Source of the DNA: Sphingomonas kyeonggiensis
GTDB lineage: Bacteria; Pseudomonadota; Alphaproteobacteria; Sphingomonadales; Sphingomonadaceae
Direction: 5' to 3'
Assembly: GCF_030812785.1 (NCBI RefSeq)
Contig: NZ_JAUSTJ010000003.1
Span: 1,054,001-1,118,000, forward strand
DNA: 64,000 nt
The position numbers were made by a program, and so were the translations under genes. Below are positions 51,594 through 59,940 of this stretch, piece after piece. Under the pieces are notes generated by a model. It searched no databases, had not been told where the DNA came from, and saw only the letters and a list, made by a program, of their open reading frames with translations. Position 1 is the stretch's first letter, and every line of letters begins with the position of its first letter.

Positions 51594-52600
51594 GCGACGC
51601 CGGTTCCGCACGCGATCGCGCCGCCTCCTGGGTCCTTGCGCGAGAACAGGATGGCTGGTCCGACCAGGACCAGGCGGCGCTGGATGCCTGGCTCGAGGAA
51701 TCGGACCTGAACAAGGCTGCCTATTGGCGCCTGGAACATAGCTGGCGCCAGGCCGACCGTATTGCCGCGCTCGGGGGCGATCGTCCCGCAACTCCGCGTC
51801 GGCGCACATTCGTTCCGCGGCTGGGACTTGGAACTTGGGGAAGTCTGGCTGCCCTGGCTGCCTCGGTGGCGGCGATCGTCGGCATGGGCTCCCATGGCGG
51901 ACATCGGGATATAGCGGGAGCCGACAGCGTCGCGACTGCGACGTTCGCGACGGAAGTGGGCGGGCACCGGCTGCTCGGGCTGTCCGACGGCAGCCGTGTC
52001 GAGCTGAACACCGACACCAAGGTCAGAACCGCGATCGGCGGAGGACGCCGCGCGGTCTGGCTCGACAGGGGAGAGGCATTCTTCGAAGTCGCGCATCGCG
52101 ATGGCCTGCCATTCGTCGTGCATGCAGGCTCACGCGAGATCACGGTCCTGGGTACCAAGTTTTCCGTACGCCGCGTCGGCGACAAGGTCACGGTCTGGGT
52201 GCGCGAAGGCCGGGTGCGTGTCGACAATGTGGAGCATGCGAGCGCTGCACGTTCGTCGATCGTCACTACCGGGGGCGTCGCGCTGAGCGATGGGGCGGCG
52301 ACGCTGATCACGGCGGCTTCGCCCGAACGTGTCGAGCAGGCACTGTCCTGGCGTGACGGCATGCTGGGGTTCGATCATGAGCGGCTCGGGGACATCGCGC
52401 TCGAGTTCAACCGCTACAACCGAAAGAAGATCATCATCGACGATGCAGCGGCAGCGAACATTCGTATCGGCGGCACTTTCCCCGCCTCGGAGCCGCGTGC
52501 CTTCGCGCGATTGCTTCGCGACGCCTATGGACTCGAAGTCGCCGAAACGGACACGGAAATCAAAATTCAGAAAACGGGATTACAGCTGCCGGATCGTTGA
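51590..52600 (+). CDS. FecR family anti-sigma factor, second locus
   Basis: This is a 336-residue protein from GTG 51590. N-terminal DUF4880 (Trp-Ser-Asp-Gln-Asp-Gln-Ala-Ala-Leu-Asp-Ala-Trp-Leu) is followed by one membrane segment near residues 78-98 and the FecR domain (Leu-Ser-Asp-Gly-Ser-Arg-Val-Glu-Leu-Asn-Thr, Gly-Glu-Ala-Phe-Phe-Glu-Val-Ala). The C-terminal part has Glu-Phe-Asn-Arg-Tyr-Asn-Arg-Lys. It passes the ligand signal from the receptor's STN domain to the sigma factor. It differs clearly in sequence from the FecR at 42222, so the loci are not a recent duplication. Confidence 0.92.
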   Translation: MSDAGSARDRAASWVLAREQDGWSDQDQAALDAWLEESDLNKAAYWRLEHSWRQADRIAALGGDRPATPRRRTFVPRLGLGTWGSLAALAASVAAIVGMGSHGGHRDIAGADSVATATFATEVGGHRLLGLSDGSRVELNTDTKVRTAIGGGRRAVWLDRGEAFFEVAHRDGLPFVVHAGSREITVLGTKFSVRRVGDKVTVWVREGRVRVDNVEHASAARSSIVTTGGVALSDGAATLITAASPERVEQALSWRDGMLGFDHERLGDIALEFNRYNRKKIIIDDAAAANIRIGGTFPASEPRAFARLLRDAYGLEVAETDTEIKIQKTGLQLPDR

Positions 52601-52658
52601 TTGTCTTATTCCCCAGAGACGGGCGGCTATGGAGCACCCGCACATTAGGGGGATGAGG

Positions 52659-55577
52659 ATGAGGTTCACCAGCCTCGCTGCAGCGCTTGCTGCCAGCACC
52701 TGCATGTTTGCGATCGCGGCGCCAGCCCAGGCGCAGCAACGAAGCTTCGACATACCGCAAGGCAGCCTGAAGGGTGCCCTTGACGCGTTTGGAAGGCAAT
52801 CGGGCAGGCCGGTCATCTACCGGGTGGAGGATGTCAGCGGCATCAGCACCGCCGGGTTCCGCGGTGCGGCATCTCCCGAACAGGTTCTGGCCGCGCTGCT
52901 GCGCGGCACTGGCCTGGGAAGCCGGAACGGCGAAGCCGGAGCTTTTGCGATCGTCCGGGTGGGAAACGGACAATCAACAGGCGCTAGTTCTCCGTCCCAG
53001 GCAAGCGTCCAGGCCGGGCCGTCGGACGAGGCGCCGGAACAGGAGATCGTCGTCACCGGCATCCGGGGATCGTTGCAGCAGTCGATCAATGTGAAGCGCG
53101 GTGCCGACAGCATCGTCGATGTGATCACGGCGCAGGACATCGGCAAGCTGCCCGATCAGAATGTCGCGGAATCGCTGAGCCGGGTTACGGGCGTCCAGAT
53201 CAGCCGACGCGAGGGCGATGGCTCCACTTTCACCATCCGCGGCATCTCGCAGAACCGGCTCGAGATCAACGGCCGCAACTTCATCGGCCCCGGCAATGGC
53301 GGCAACGCGGCGCTGGAATCAATCAGCCCGGAGATCCTCTCGTCCATCGTGGTCATCAAGTCGCCCACCGCGGACATGCCAGAAGGCGCGCTCGGCGCCA
53401 CCGTCAATTTGCGGACCAAGCGGCCGCTTGAACTCAACGACCTGGTTGTTGCCGGGCGAATCCAGGGCGCCTATGCCGATCAGGCCGACCACGTCGGCTA
53501 TCGCGGGTCGGCTTTGGTCTCGAGCAGGCTCAGCGACCGCTTCGGCATCCTCGCCAGTGTCGCCTATTCCGATACGAAAACGCTCGGATATACCTTCGAC
53601 AGTGGCGGATGGACCCAGACGGGAGCAATCGACGGCAATGGCGATGGGATCGACGATCCCGGGCTGTTTCGTCCGAACCGCTTCATGGCTCGCGTTTTCG
53701 ATCGCACCGAGAAGCGGCTGACCCTCAACGGCACCGCGCAGTGGCGGCCGACCGACGAGCTGGAGATTATCCTCGACGCCACCTACAATCATCTCACGCG
53801 GCGCCGGAACAGCGTCAACTATCAGGTGCTGTTCAACAACAACGATACCGCCGCAACCGTGAACGACAAGGGAACCGTCGTTGCCGGGACCTTCTCCGGC
53901 GTGACGGTGCGCCCGCTCATCTATGATGAGCCGACCGACCTGAAATCGACGCTCCTGGGTGGATCGGTGAAATGGGAAGATGATCGCGCGCGCGTCACTC
54001 TCGACATGTCCTACAGCCGCGGCAAGGGCAGCGATGGCGGGCCAGGCGCGTCCTTCGCTTATGTGGTCGTCCCGCGCGCGGGCAATGTTGCCAATGCGAG
54101 CTATGACTTCCGTCGCGGAAACCCCGTGCCGGACCTGTCTATCTCCGCCAATTTCAACCCGAACGATCCGACGCGATATCAGCTGCTGTCGATCTTCGAC
54201 TATGATGCCGTGACCGACAACAAGGGCTACGACGCTAGGCTGGACTGGAAGTACAAGACCGAGTGGGGCATCCTCGCCTCGGTCGAGACAGGCATGCGCT
54301 ATGAGCGCGTGGAGCTGCTCGCCGCCGATCCGCAGAACCTGCCGGTCGCGGCGAGCCTCCTCGCCAGGGGGGACCGTAACGGCGATGGCATCCTCACCGT
54401 CGACGAACTCCCGGGCCTAAGCTACGGCAAGGACTATGGGCCGTTCTTCCCGAGCGCGACCGGCAGTTTCCCGCGCGATCTTCTCGGCGGCACGCTCGAC
54501 AAGCAGGCGGCGCGTGAAGGGTTGGGACTGGCCGCGCCCAATCCCTACGACACCAGCATCACGGTCGGGCCCACCTCCATCAAGGACGTGACGCAGGAGA
54601 CGCTCGGCGCTTATGTGAAGGCAAATTTCGAGGGTGCCCTGGGCGCTGTGGACTATACCGGCAACGCCGGCCTCCGCTATATCGAGACCGCCCGCTCCAC
54701 GCTGGGCTATCTGTCGGCGACCCAGACCAACGTGATCAAGTCGGACTTCGGCTATTGGCTGCCGAGCGCCAATCTAGCGGTCAATTTCAACAAGGACCTT
54801 ACCCTGAGGCTCGCCGCCGCCAAGGTGGTCTCGCGGCCGAGCCTCAATCAGGTGAGTGCCAGCTTCGTCCCCAACACCGTCTCGATGACCGGATCGCGCG
54901 GCAATCCCGGTCTGCGGCCGTTCGAGGCCATGCAGGCCGATGCCACGCTCGAATGGTACTTCGCGCAGGCGAGCTCGCTGACCGGCGCGGTCTTCTACAA
55001 GAAGGTCGATTCCTTCACGGTGAACACGGTCAGCCGCGAATTCGTCGCGGGCTTTTCGGAGCGTTTCGGGCTATTCGACATCTCGCAGCCCCAGAATGGC
55101 GAGGATGGCAGCATCAAGGGGTTCGAGCTTGCCTATCAGCAGGCCCTGCGCTTCCTGCCGGCGCCGTTCAACGGCCTCGGCATCCAGGCCAACTATACCT
55201 ATGTCGACAGCCGCACGCCGCTCCGGGACGCGATCACCGGCGCGCGCCTGCCGCTTCCGGGGCTCTCGCGCGACAGCTTCACGCTGATCGGCTATTTCGA
55301 GGACAAGATTTTCTCGCTGCGGGCGGCCTATACCTATCGCAGTGCCTATCTGAACAGCGTCGGCGCCGCCGCGAGCGGCGGAAACAACTATGTCAACGGA
55401 CGCGGGCAGCTCGACGCATCGGTTCAGGTCAACCTGACCCCGAATTTGCGCCTGACGCTCGAGGGGATCAATCTCACCAAGGAGATCGACTCCCAGTATC
55501 TGGGGGAACGCGATCGCCTGACCTTCTCGGCGCGCGAGGATCGCCGCATCTTCTTCGGCCTGGCCGCGAGCTTCTGA
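52659..55577 (+). CDS. TonB-dependent receptor with STN domain, second locus
   Basis: This is a 972-residue protein from ATG 52659, 6 bases after AGGGGG; in-frame ATGs at 52629 and 52653 are alternatives. A signal peptide (to about residue 24, Ala-Gln-Ala) is followed by an STN domain (Phe-Asp-Ile-Pro-Gln-Gly-Ser-Leu-Lys-Gly-Ala-Leu). TonB box-like Ile-Val-Val-Thr-Gly-Ile-Arg-Gly-Ser, a plug with Asp-Val-Ile-Thr-Ala-Gln-Asp-Ile-Gly-Lys-Leu-Pro-Asp and a barrel ending Ala-Ser-Phe complete it. It is of the large sphingomonad/caulobacter sugar-uptake type. Ligand probably a carbohydrate, given the locus. Confidence 0.92.
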   Translation: MRFTSLAAALAASTCMFAIAAPAQAQQRSFDIPQGSLKGALDAFGRQSGRPVIYRVEDVSGISTAGFRGAASPEQVLAALLRGTGLGSRNGEAGAFAIVRVGNGQSTGASSPSQASVQAGPSDEAPEQEIVVTGIRGSLQQSINVKRGADSIVDVITAQDIGKLPDQNVAESLSRVTGVQISRREGDGSTFTIRGISQNRLEINGRNFIGPGNGGNAALESISPEILSSIVVIKSPTADMPEGALGATVNLRTKRPLELNDLVVAGRIQGAYADQADHVGYRGSALVSSRLSDRFGILASVAYSDTKTLGYTFDSGGWTQTGAIDGNGDGIDDPGLFRPNRFMARVFDRTEKRLTLNGTAQWRPTDELEIILDATYNHLTRRRNSVNYQVLFNNNDTAATVNDKGTVVAGTFSGVTVRPLIYDEPTDLKSTLLGGSVKWEDDRARVTLDMSYSRGKGSDGGPGASFAYVVVPRAGNVANASYDFRRGNPVPDLSISANFNPNDPTRYQLLSIFDYDAVTDNKGYDARLDWKYKTEWGILASVETGMRYERVELLAADPQNLPVAASLLARGDRNGDGILTVDELPGLSYGKDYGPFFPSATGSFPRDLLGGTLDKQAAREGLGLAAPNPYDTSITVGPTSIKDVTQETLGAYVKANFEGALGAVDYTGNAGLRYIETARSTLGYLSATQTNVIKSDFGYWLPSANLAVNFNKDLTLRLAAAKVVSRPSLNQVSASFVPNTVSMTGSRGNPGLRPFEAMQADATLEWYFAQASSLTGAVFYKKVDSFTVNTVSREFVAGFSERFGLFDISQPQNGEDGSIKGFELAYQQALRFLPAPFNGLGIQANYTYVDSRTPLRDAITGARLPLPGLSRDSFTLIGYFEDKIFSLRAAYTYRSAYLNSVGAAASGGNNYVNGRGQLDASVQVNLTPNLRLTLEGINLTKEIDSQYLGERDRLTFSAREDRRIFFGLAASF

Positions 55578-55596
55578 ACAGGGACGAGAGGGGAAC

Positions 55597-57243
55597 ATGA
55601 TCGAACGCACACTTCGCCGCGTCCTGGCTGTCGCCTGTGCCGCGCCTTTCGCCCTGGCCCTGGGCGTGCCGGATGCGGTGGCGGCGCCAAGGCGCGCCGA
55701 TATCGTGATCTATGGCTGCACCTCCGGGGGCGTGATCGCCGCCATCGAGGCACGGCGCCTGGGGCGATCCGTGCTGCTGGTGTGTCGAGAGGACTATCTC
55801 GGGGGCATGTCGACCAACGGCCTGGGATGGTCGGATACCGGCAATCATCGCGCGATCGGTGGCCTGTCGCTCGAATTCTATCGCAAGGTGAAGCGCCATT
55901 ATGACGACCCGAAGATGTGGGTGCACGCGCCCCGGCCGGCGCGCGCCGAGAACTTCGTCGACGGCGAGGCGATGTGGCAGTTCGAACCCGGGGTCGGCGA
56001 ACGGATCTACGAAGACTGGGCGCGCGCGGCGGGGGTGACGATCGTCCGCAACCAGCCGCTCGACCGCTCGAAGCGCGGGGTCGAGGTCGCGAACCGGCGC
56101 GTCGTCGCTTTCCGTTCGAAGACGGGGCAGCGGTTCGAAGGCAAGGTCTTCATCGACGCGACCTATGAAGGCGATCTGATGGCAGGCGCCGGGGTCCGGT
56201 TCACGGTCGGCCGGGAGGCCAATGCGGCCTATGGCGAGACGCTGAATGGCGTGCAGCTGAAGAACACCACCAACCACCAGTTCACGCTCGACATAGACCC
56301 CTATCGCGTTGCGGGGGATCCTTCCAGCGGCCTGCTGCCGCGGATCAGCGCGGAGCGCCCGGCGCCGGATGGCAGCGCGGATGCCAGGATCCAGGCCTAT
56401 ACCTACCGGATGTGCCTGACCGACGTGCCGGCCAATCGGGTGCCCTTTTCCAGGCCGCGGGGCTACGACGCCGGCCAATATGCGCTGCTCAAGCGCTACA
56501 TGGATGCGGGCTATCGCGACTTCTTCCGCAAGTTCGACCGGATTCCGAACGGCAAGACCGACACGAACAACTTCGGCGCCTTCTCCTTCGACAATATCGG
56601 GATGAACTATCGCTATCCCGAGGGTAGCGACGCCGAACGACAGGCGATCGCGCGCGAGCACACGCGCTATCAGCAGGGACTGCTCTGGTTCATGGCGCAT
56701 GATCCCGGCGTGCCGGCGGATATGCGCGCGGAGATGTCGAAATGGGGCCTCTGCAAGGACGAGTTCACGCGTAACGGCCACTGGCCCCGCGAAATGTACG
56801 TGCGCGAGGCGCGCCGCATGGTGTCCGACTTCGTGATGGCGGAGCCGCACCTGCGAGGCACAAGCCCGACGCCGCGGCCGATCGGGATGGGCTCGTACAA
56901 CATGGACTCGCACAATGTGCAGCGGATCATCGACGCGCGTGGTTTCGTCCGCAATGAAGGCAATATCGAGATCAGTCCCGGCCGGGCCTATCCGATAAGC
57001 TATGACGCGATCGTCCCGCGCAGAGGCGAGGTCACCAACCTGCTCGTACCTGTGGCATTGTCGGCCTCGCATATCGCCTATGGGTCGATCCGGATGGAGC
57101 CGGTCTTCATGATCCTGGGCCAGTCGGCATCGGTCGCAGCCTCGATCGCTATCGATGACCAGTTGCCGGTGCAGGATATCGATTACTCGAAACTCCGCGC
57201 GCAGCTTACGCGTGAAGGGCAGATCCTCGAACTGGTGCAATAG
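55597..57243 (+). CDS. Secreted FAD-dependent oxidoreductase
   Basis: This 548-residue protein has a signal peptide (to about Val-Ala-Ala at 29). The dinucleotide-binding region is Ile-Val-Ile-Tyr-Gly-Cys-Thr-Ser-Gly-Gly-Val near 36-46, an altered GxGxxG. Gly-Gly-Met-Ser-Thr-Asn-Gly-Leu-Gly and Asp-Ala-Thr-Tyr-Glu-Gly-Asp-Leu-Met follow, typical of the FAD_oxidored/'xanthan lyase-like' family. It lies 20 bases after the TonB receptor and is co-transcribed with it. Such proteins accompany polysaccharide-uptake loci; the reaction is unknown. A terminator hairpin follows. Confidence 0.87.
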   Translation: MIERTLRRVLAVACAAPFALALGVPDAVAAPRRADIVIYGCTSGGVIAAIEARRLGRSVLLVCREDYLGGMSTNGLGWSDTGNHRAIGGLSLEFYRKVKRHYDDPKMWVHAPRPARAENFVDGEAMWQFEPGVGERIYEDWARAAGVTIVRNQPLDRSKRGVEVANRRVVAFRSKTGQRFEGKVFIDATYEGDLMAGAGVRFTVGREANAAYGETLNGVQLKNTTNHQFTLDIDPYRVAGDPSSGLLPRISAERPAPDGSADARIQAYTYRMCLTDVPANRVPFSRPRGYDAGQYALLKRYMDAGYRDFFRKFDRIPNGKTDTNNFGAFSFDNIGMNYRYPEGSDAERQAIAREHTRYQQGLLWFMAHDPGVPADMRAEMSKWGLCKDEFTRNGHWPREMYVREARRMVSDFVMAEPHLRGTSPTPRPIGMGSYNMDSHNVQRIIDARGFVRNEGNIEISPGRAYPISYDAIVPRRGEVTNLLVPVALSASHIAYGSIRMEPVFMILGQSASVAASIAIDDQLPVQDIDYSKLRAQLTREGQILELVQ

Positions 57244-57269
57244 GGCCGACACGGCATCAGGTCGGCCCT
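57242..57269 (+). terminator. Perfect hairpin ending the second receptor operon
   Basis: AGGGCCGAC/GTCGGCCCT form a 9-bp perfect stem around a 10-base loop, starting within the oxidoreductase stop codon. The following bases (GAATCTGT) give no clean T-run. Confidence 0.65.
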
Positions 57270-57573
57270 GAATCTGTCCGGGTTCGATTGATGCCCTCGT
57301 CAAGCCGGAAGGCGTCGCCTCCGCCAATCGCTGCCAAAGGTCGAGGCGGCAAGGTGGGGCCGAACATGCAATATTCGGCGATGGCCTGGCGAGGTTCGGA
57401 CGGCCGTTCCCGGGACTTCGGAGCGCGCGTTGCGCCCTGGGGCGACGGAAAGCAGTGGCCCTGAGCGACGGTGCTCTCGTCAGGCGACCTTGGTCGACTC
57501 GCAGTCTTTTGCTGCCCCTTTCTAGCCTTGCGGGGGAGGTGTCCACATCTGTCTTCCACAAAGCGCCATGTGC
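57270..57573. other. Intergenic region, nothing recognised
   Basis: No gene or repeat was recognised between the oxidoreductase terminator and the decayed LysR gene. Confidence 0.4.
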
Positions 57574-58480
57574 TCAATCGAGAAAGACCGCCAGCTCCTC
57601 CGGGTGGCCCTGCGGGGACAGCTTCGCCAGATAGGCGAGGAACGCAGAGACCCGGGGGCTCAATAGCTGGCGCGAGGGATAGAGCCGCCCATAGGGCAAT
57701 GTCCGGACCTTCGACATCGCCCCATTTGACCAGCCAGCCTGCGTCCAGGTCACGGCGGACCAGCGACAAGGACAGGCGACCGGCCCCGACACCCTGCAAT
57801 ATTGCATCGCGAACCATAGTCATCGAGGCGAGCGATAGTCGGGCACGACCGGGATCGTGCTCGCCGTTCCATTCCTCCTCAGCGTCCAGCCGGTTCGCGG
57901 ATCGGCGGATCCTCGCGCCACTATCGGTGCGGGCGCACTCGTCTCGGGAAAGGCGAGGGAGGGCGCCGTCACGACCAGCCGCCGATCGTGCAGAAAGGCC
58001 CGGCTGATCAGGCTCTCATTGGGAGGCGGGTTGACGCGGATGACCAGGTCATAGCCTTCCTCGATCATGTCGACGGGGCGGTCGTCGGTCGTCACCTCGA
58101 GCCGGACCTCGGGATATTCGAGCGCGAAGCCTGCCGCGATCCTGCCCATCGCGATCTGGGGAGAAGAGGAGGGGCGCGCTGATCCGTAACGGTCCGGGCG
58201 GACTGTCGCCGCCCGAGGCGATCGTCGCGGCGGTTTCGTCGAGTTCGGTGAGCAGCGCGCTGGTCCACGCATGAAGCAGTCGAACCTCCTCGGTGAGCTT
58301 CAGGTCGCGCGCGCCGCGTTCGAACAGGCGCAGGCCGAGACCGGCTTCCAGCTCGGACACGCGCCGCGACAGGGTTGCCTTGGGCCGGAGCCGAGCAGGG
58401 TCAGCAGTATCAGGATCGACCCGGTTGAGACGACAAGATCGCGCGAGCACCGTCGAATTGCCCCTTAGTCTCGGGCGCAA
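57574..58480 (-). pseudogene. Decayed LysR-type regulator
   Basis: Fragments of one LysR protein occur in at least three frames. The end of the HTH (Ala-Thr-Leu-Ser-Arg-Arg-Val-Ser-Glu-Leu-Glu-Ala-Gly-Leu-Gly-Leu-Arg-Leu-Phe) and Pro-Leu-Arg-Ile-Ser-Ala-Pro lie near 58200-58400. Glu-Tyr-Pro-Glu-Val-Arg-Leu-Glu-Val and Gly-Tyr-Asp-Leu-Val-Ile-Arg-Val lie near 57960-58140. Arg-Val-Ser-Ala-Phe-Leu-Ala-Tyr-Leu lies near 57620-57660. The first half of the HTH is unrecognisable. Multiple frameshifts make it a pseudogene. Confidence 0.8.
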
Positions 58481-58571
58481 GCGGCGACTGGAGTGCCACC
58501 GCTTGCGGATGTGTTCGATGAAACCGCGGTCGGGCGGGCGCGGTGTCTCAGGAAGTGACGGTGTGAGCAGC

Positions 58572-58910
58572 TTAGCGCGACGACTTGCGCTCCTTGCGTG
58601 CAGCGTAACGCGCATCGCGCGCGGCCTTGCGGTCGGCCTCCGTCCGCTCCGGCGCCACCGGCGTCGCGGCGATCTGGGCCGCCTCAGCCTTGCTGGCCTG
58701 CTTATGCACTGCGGCCAGAGCACGCGCGGCACGTGCAGCCGTCCGCTTTTCGGCCTCGGTAGCTTCCCGTGCTGCGCGCCGCGCAAGGGCGGCAGCTACC
58801 GTCGTCGCATCGGCCTGCGGCTTCGATCGCAGTAGGGCGAGCGCTCTACTCCTGGCCGTTGCGGCAGCCGCGGTACGTTCCTGAAATGTCGGGGTCTTAA
58901 ATGCGGGCAT
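58572..58910 (-). CDS. DUF6481 family protein
   Basis: This is a 112-residue protein from the ATG at 58910, with GGAGAAA just upstream; a longer frame to 59159 overlaps the next gene and is rejected. The sequence starts Met-Pro-Ala-Phe-Lys-Thr-Pro-Thr-Phe-Gln-Glu-Arg and continues as an Ala/Arg/Lys-rich helix, with Ala-Arg-Tyr-Ala-Ala-Arg-Lys-Glu-Arg-Lys at the end. This is the DUF6481 pattern, a basic small protein of unknown function frequently near cold-shock genes in sphingomonads. It lies 17 bases after the small gene upstream and is probably co-transcribed. Confidence 0.8.
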   Translation of the reverse strand: MPAFKTPTFQERTAAAATARSRALALLRSKPQADATTVAAALARRAAREATEAEKRTAARAARALAAVHKQASKAEAAQIAATPVAPERTEADRKAARDARYAARKERKSSR

Positions 58911-58927
58911 AATTTCTCCGATATCCG

Positions 58928-59146
58928 TTACAGACGGCCCAGGCGCGTGGCGGTTCGGACAACCTTGCCCGTGAGTACCTTCGACCCGTAGACCTTGGCG
59001 ATTTCCGCGGCATCCTCGACATTGTTCATCACAAGACGCGTTCCGCCGGACTGAAGGGTTTCGATTGCGCTGATGCCGATCTTGCGCTTGGCGCAAGCGG
59101 CGATGACATGGTCTTGCGTCGCGTTCAGGTTGATCGCTCGGGACAT
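58928..59146 (-). CDS. Small conserved protein, 72 residues
   Basis: The sequence Asn-Ala-Thr-Gln-Asp-His-Val-Ile-Ala-Ala-Cys-Ala-Lys-Arg, then Ile-Glu-Thr-Leu-Gln-Ser-Gly-Gly-Thr-Arg-Leu-Val-Met, then Val-Val-Arg-Thr-Ala is compact and soluble, of alternating helix and strand. I recognise it only as a small protein that accompanies cold-shock and DUF6481 genes in sphingomonads. Nucleic-acid binding would fit the basic residues but is not shown. Confidence 0.65.
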   Translation of the reverse strand: MSRAINLNATQDHVIAACAKRKIGISAIETLQSGGTRLVMNNVEDAAEIAKVYGSKVLTGKVVRTATRLGRL

Positions 59147-59196
59147 GGCATTCCTTCATGAGTCAGGCCACACCCTTGCGCGACCTGCGGTTGGCT

Positions 59197-59217
59197 GGGC
59201 GAGCGCTAGGCTCGCCC
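59197..59217 (-). terminator. Hairpin after the cold-shock gene
   Basis: GGGCGAGC/GCTCGCCC form a perfect 8-bp stem with a 5-base loop, 7 bases beyond the cold-shock stop on the minus strand. It may separate cspA-type mRNA from the two small downstream genes. Confidence 0.6.
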
Positions 59218-59223
59218 GAACCG

Positions 59224-59430
59224 TCAGGCGGACTGCAGGTTCACAGCGGAGGTCTTGCCGCGGCGATCGGTCTCCAGCTCGTAGGTAACGCGCTGGTCCT
59301 TATCGAGCGTGCGCAAGCCCGCGCGCTCGATCGCGGAAATGTGGACGAACGCATCATCGCCGCCCGTCTCGGGCGCGATAAAGCCGAAGCCCTTGTCAGG
59401 GTTGAAGAATTTTACAGTTCCGGTGATCAT
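59224..59430 (-). CDS. Cold-shock domain protein
   Basis: This is a 68-residue protein from the ATG at 59430, which is the usual family start. RNP1 Lys-Gly-Phe-Gly-Phe-Ile and RNP2 Asp-Ala-Phe-Val-His-Ile are intact, together with Gly-Thr-Val-Lys-Phe-Phe-Asn near the N-terminus. It binds single-stranded RNA/DNA and probably melts RNA structure under cold or stress. It is first of a minus-strand row with the 72-residue and DUF6481 genes. Confidence 0.95.
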   Translation of the reverse strand: MITGTVKFFNPDKGFGFIAPETGGDDAFVHISAIERAGLRTLDKDQRVTYELETDRRGKTSAVNLQSA

Positions 59431-59940
59431 ATGGGTATCCTTTGTCCCATGTATGGCGGGCATGCGCCAAAAGCAGCGCATCCCGGCTTCGAGAGCTAGA
59501 AAGGGACAAGGGGAGAGCCGAAGCGGCCCGATATCCGTCGCACGCGACGTCAGCAGATCACATATAAGGATGAGAGGCTGGGTTTATAAGGGCGCTCGCA
59601 CGAAGAAATAGAACCCGCCTCCTTGGGCGGTTTCACCCTGCACCGCCCCTCCACCGAACCGTCTTGTTCTTTCGACGGTCGCGAATGGTTTGCGCCCTAT
59701 CAGCGCTTCCCCGATGCGCCGGCCGCGCGCAGCCCGGGCCATTGGTCCTCGAAACGGACGAGACCTCCGAGGGACACCGCTTCACGCCGGTCGAGGGGCC
59801 TCGACTTCTAGCAGTCAAAGGAGGCGAACATCCATTGACTGCTTTCCGTTTCATCCACCGCCATCGATGGCCATGCCGAAAGGCCCGCATTTATTGAGTT
59901 CTCCGTCGGCGATCGTTGCCTATGCGTTGGAGGCTTGGCG
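59431..59940. other. Upstream region of the cold-shock gene, no other gene
   Basis: No coding sequence is supported on either strand. Part of it is probably the promoter and long 5' leader usual for cold-shock mRNAs; no defined element was identified by eye. Confidence 0.4.
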
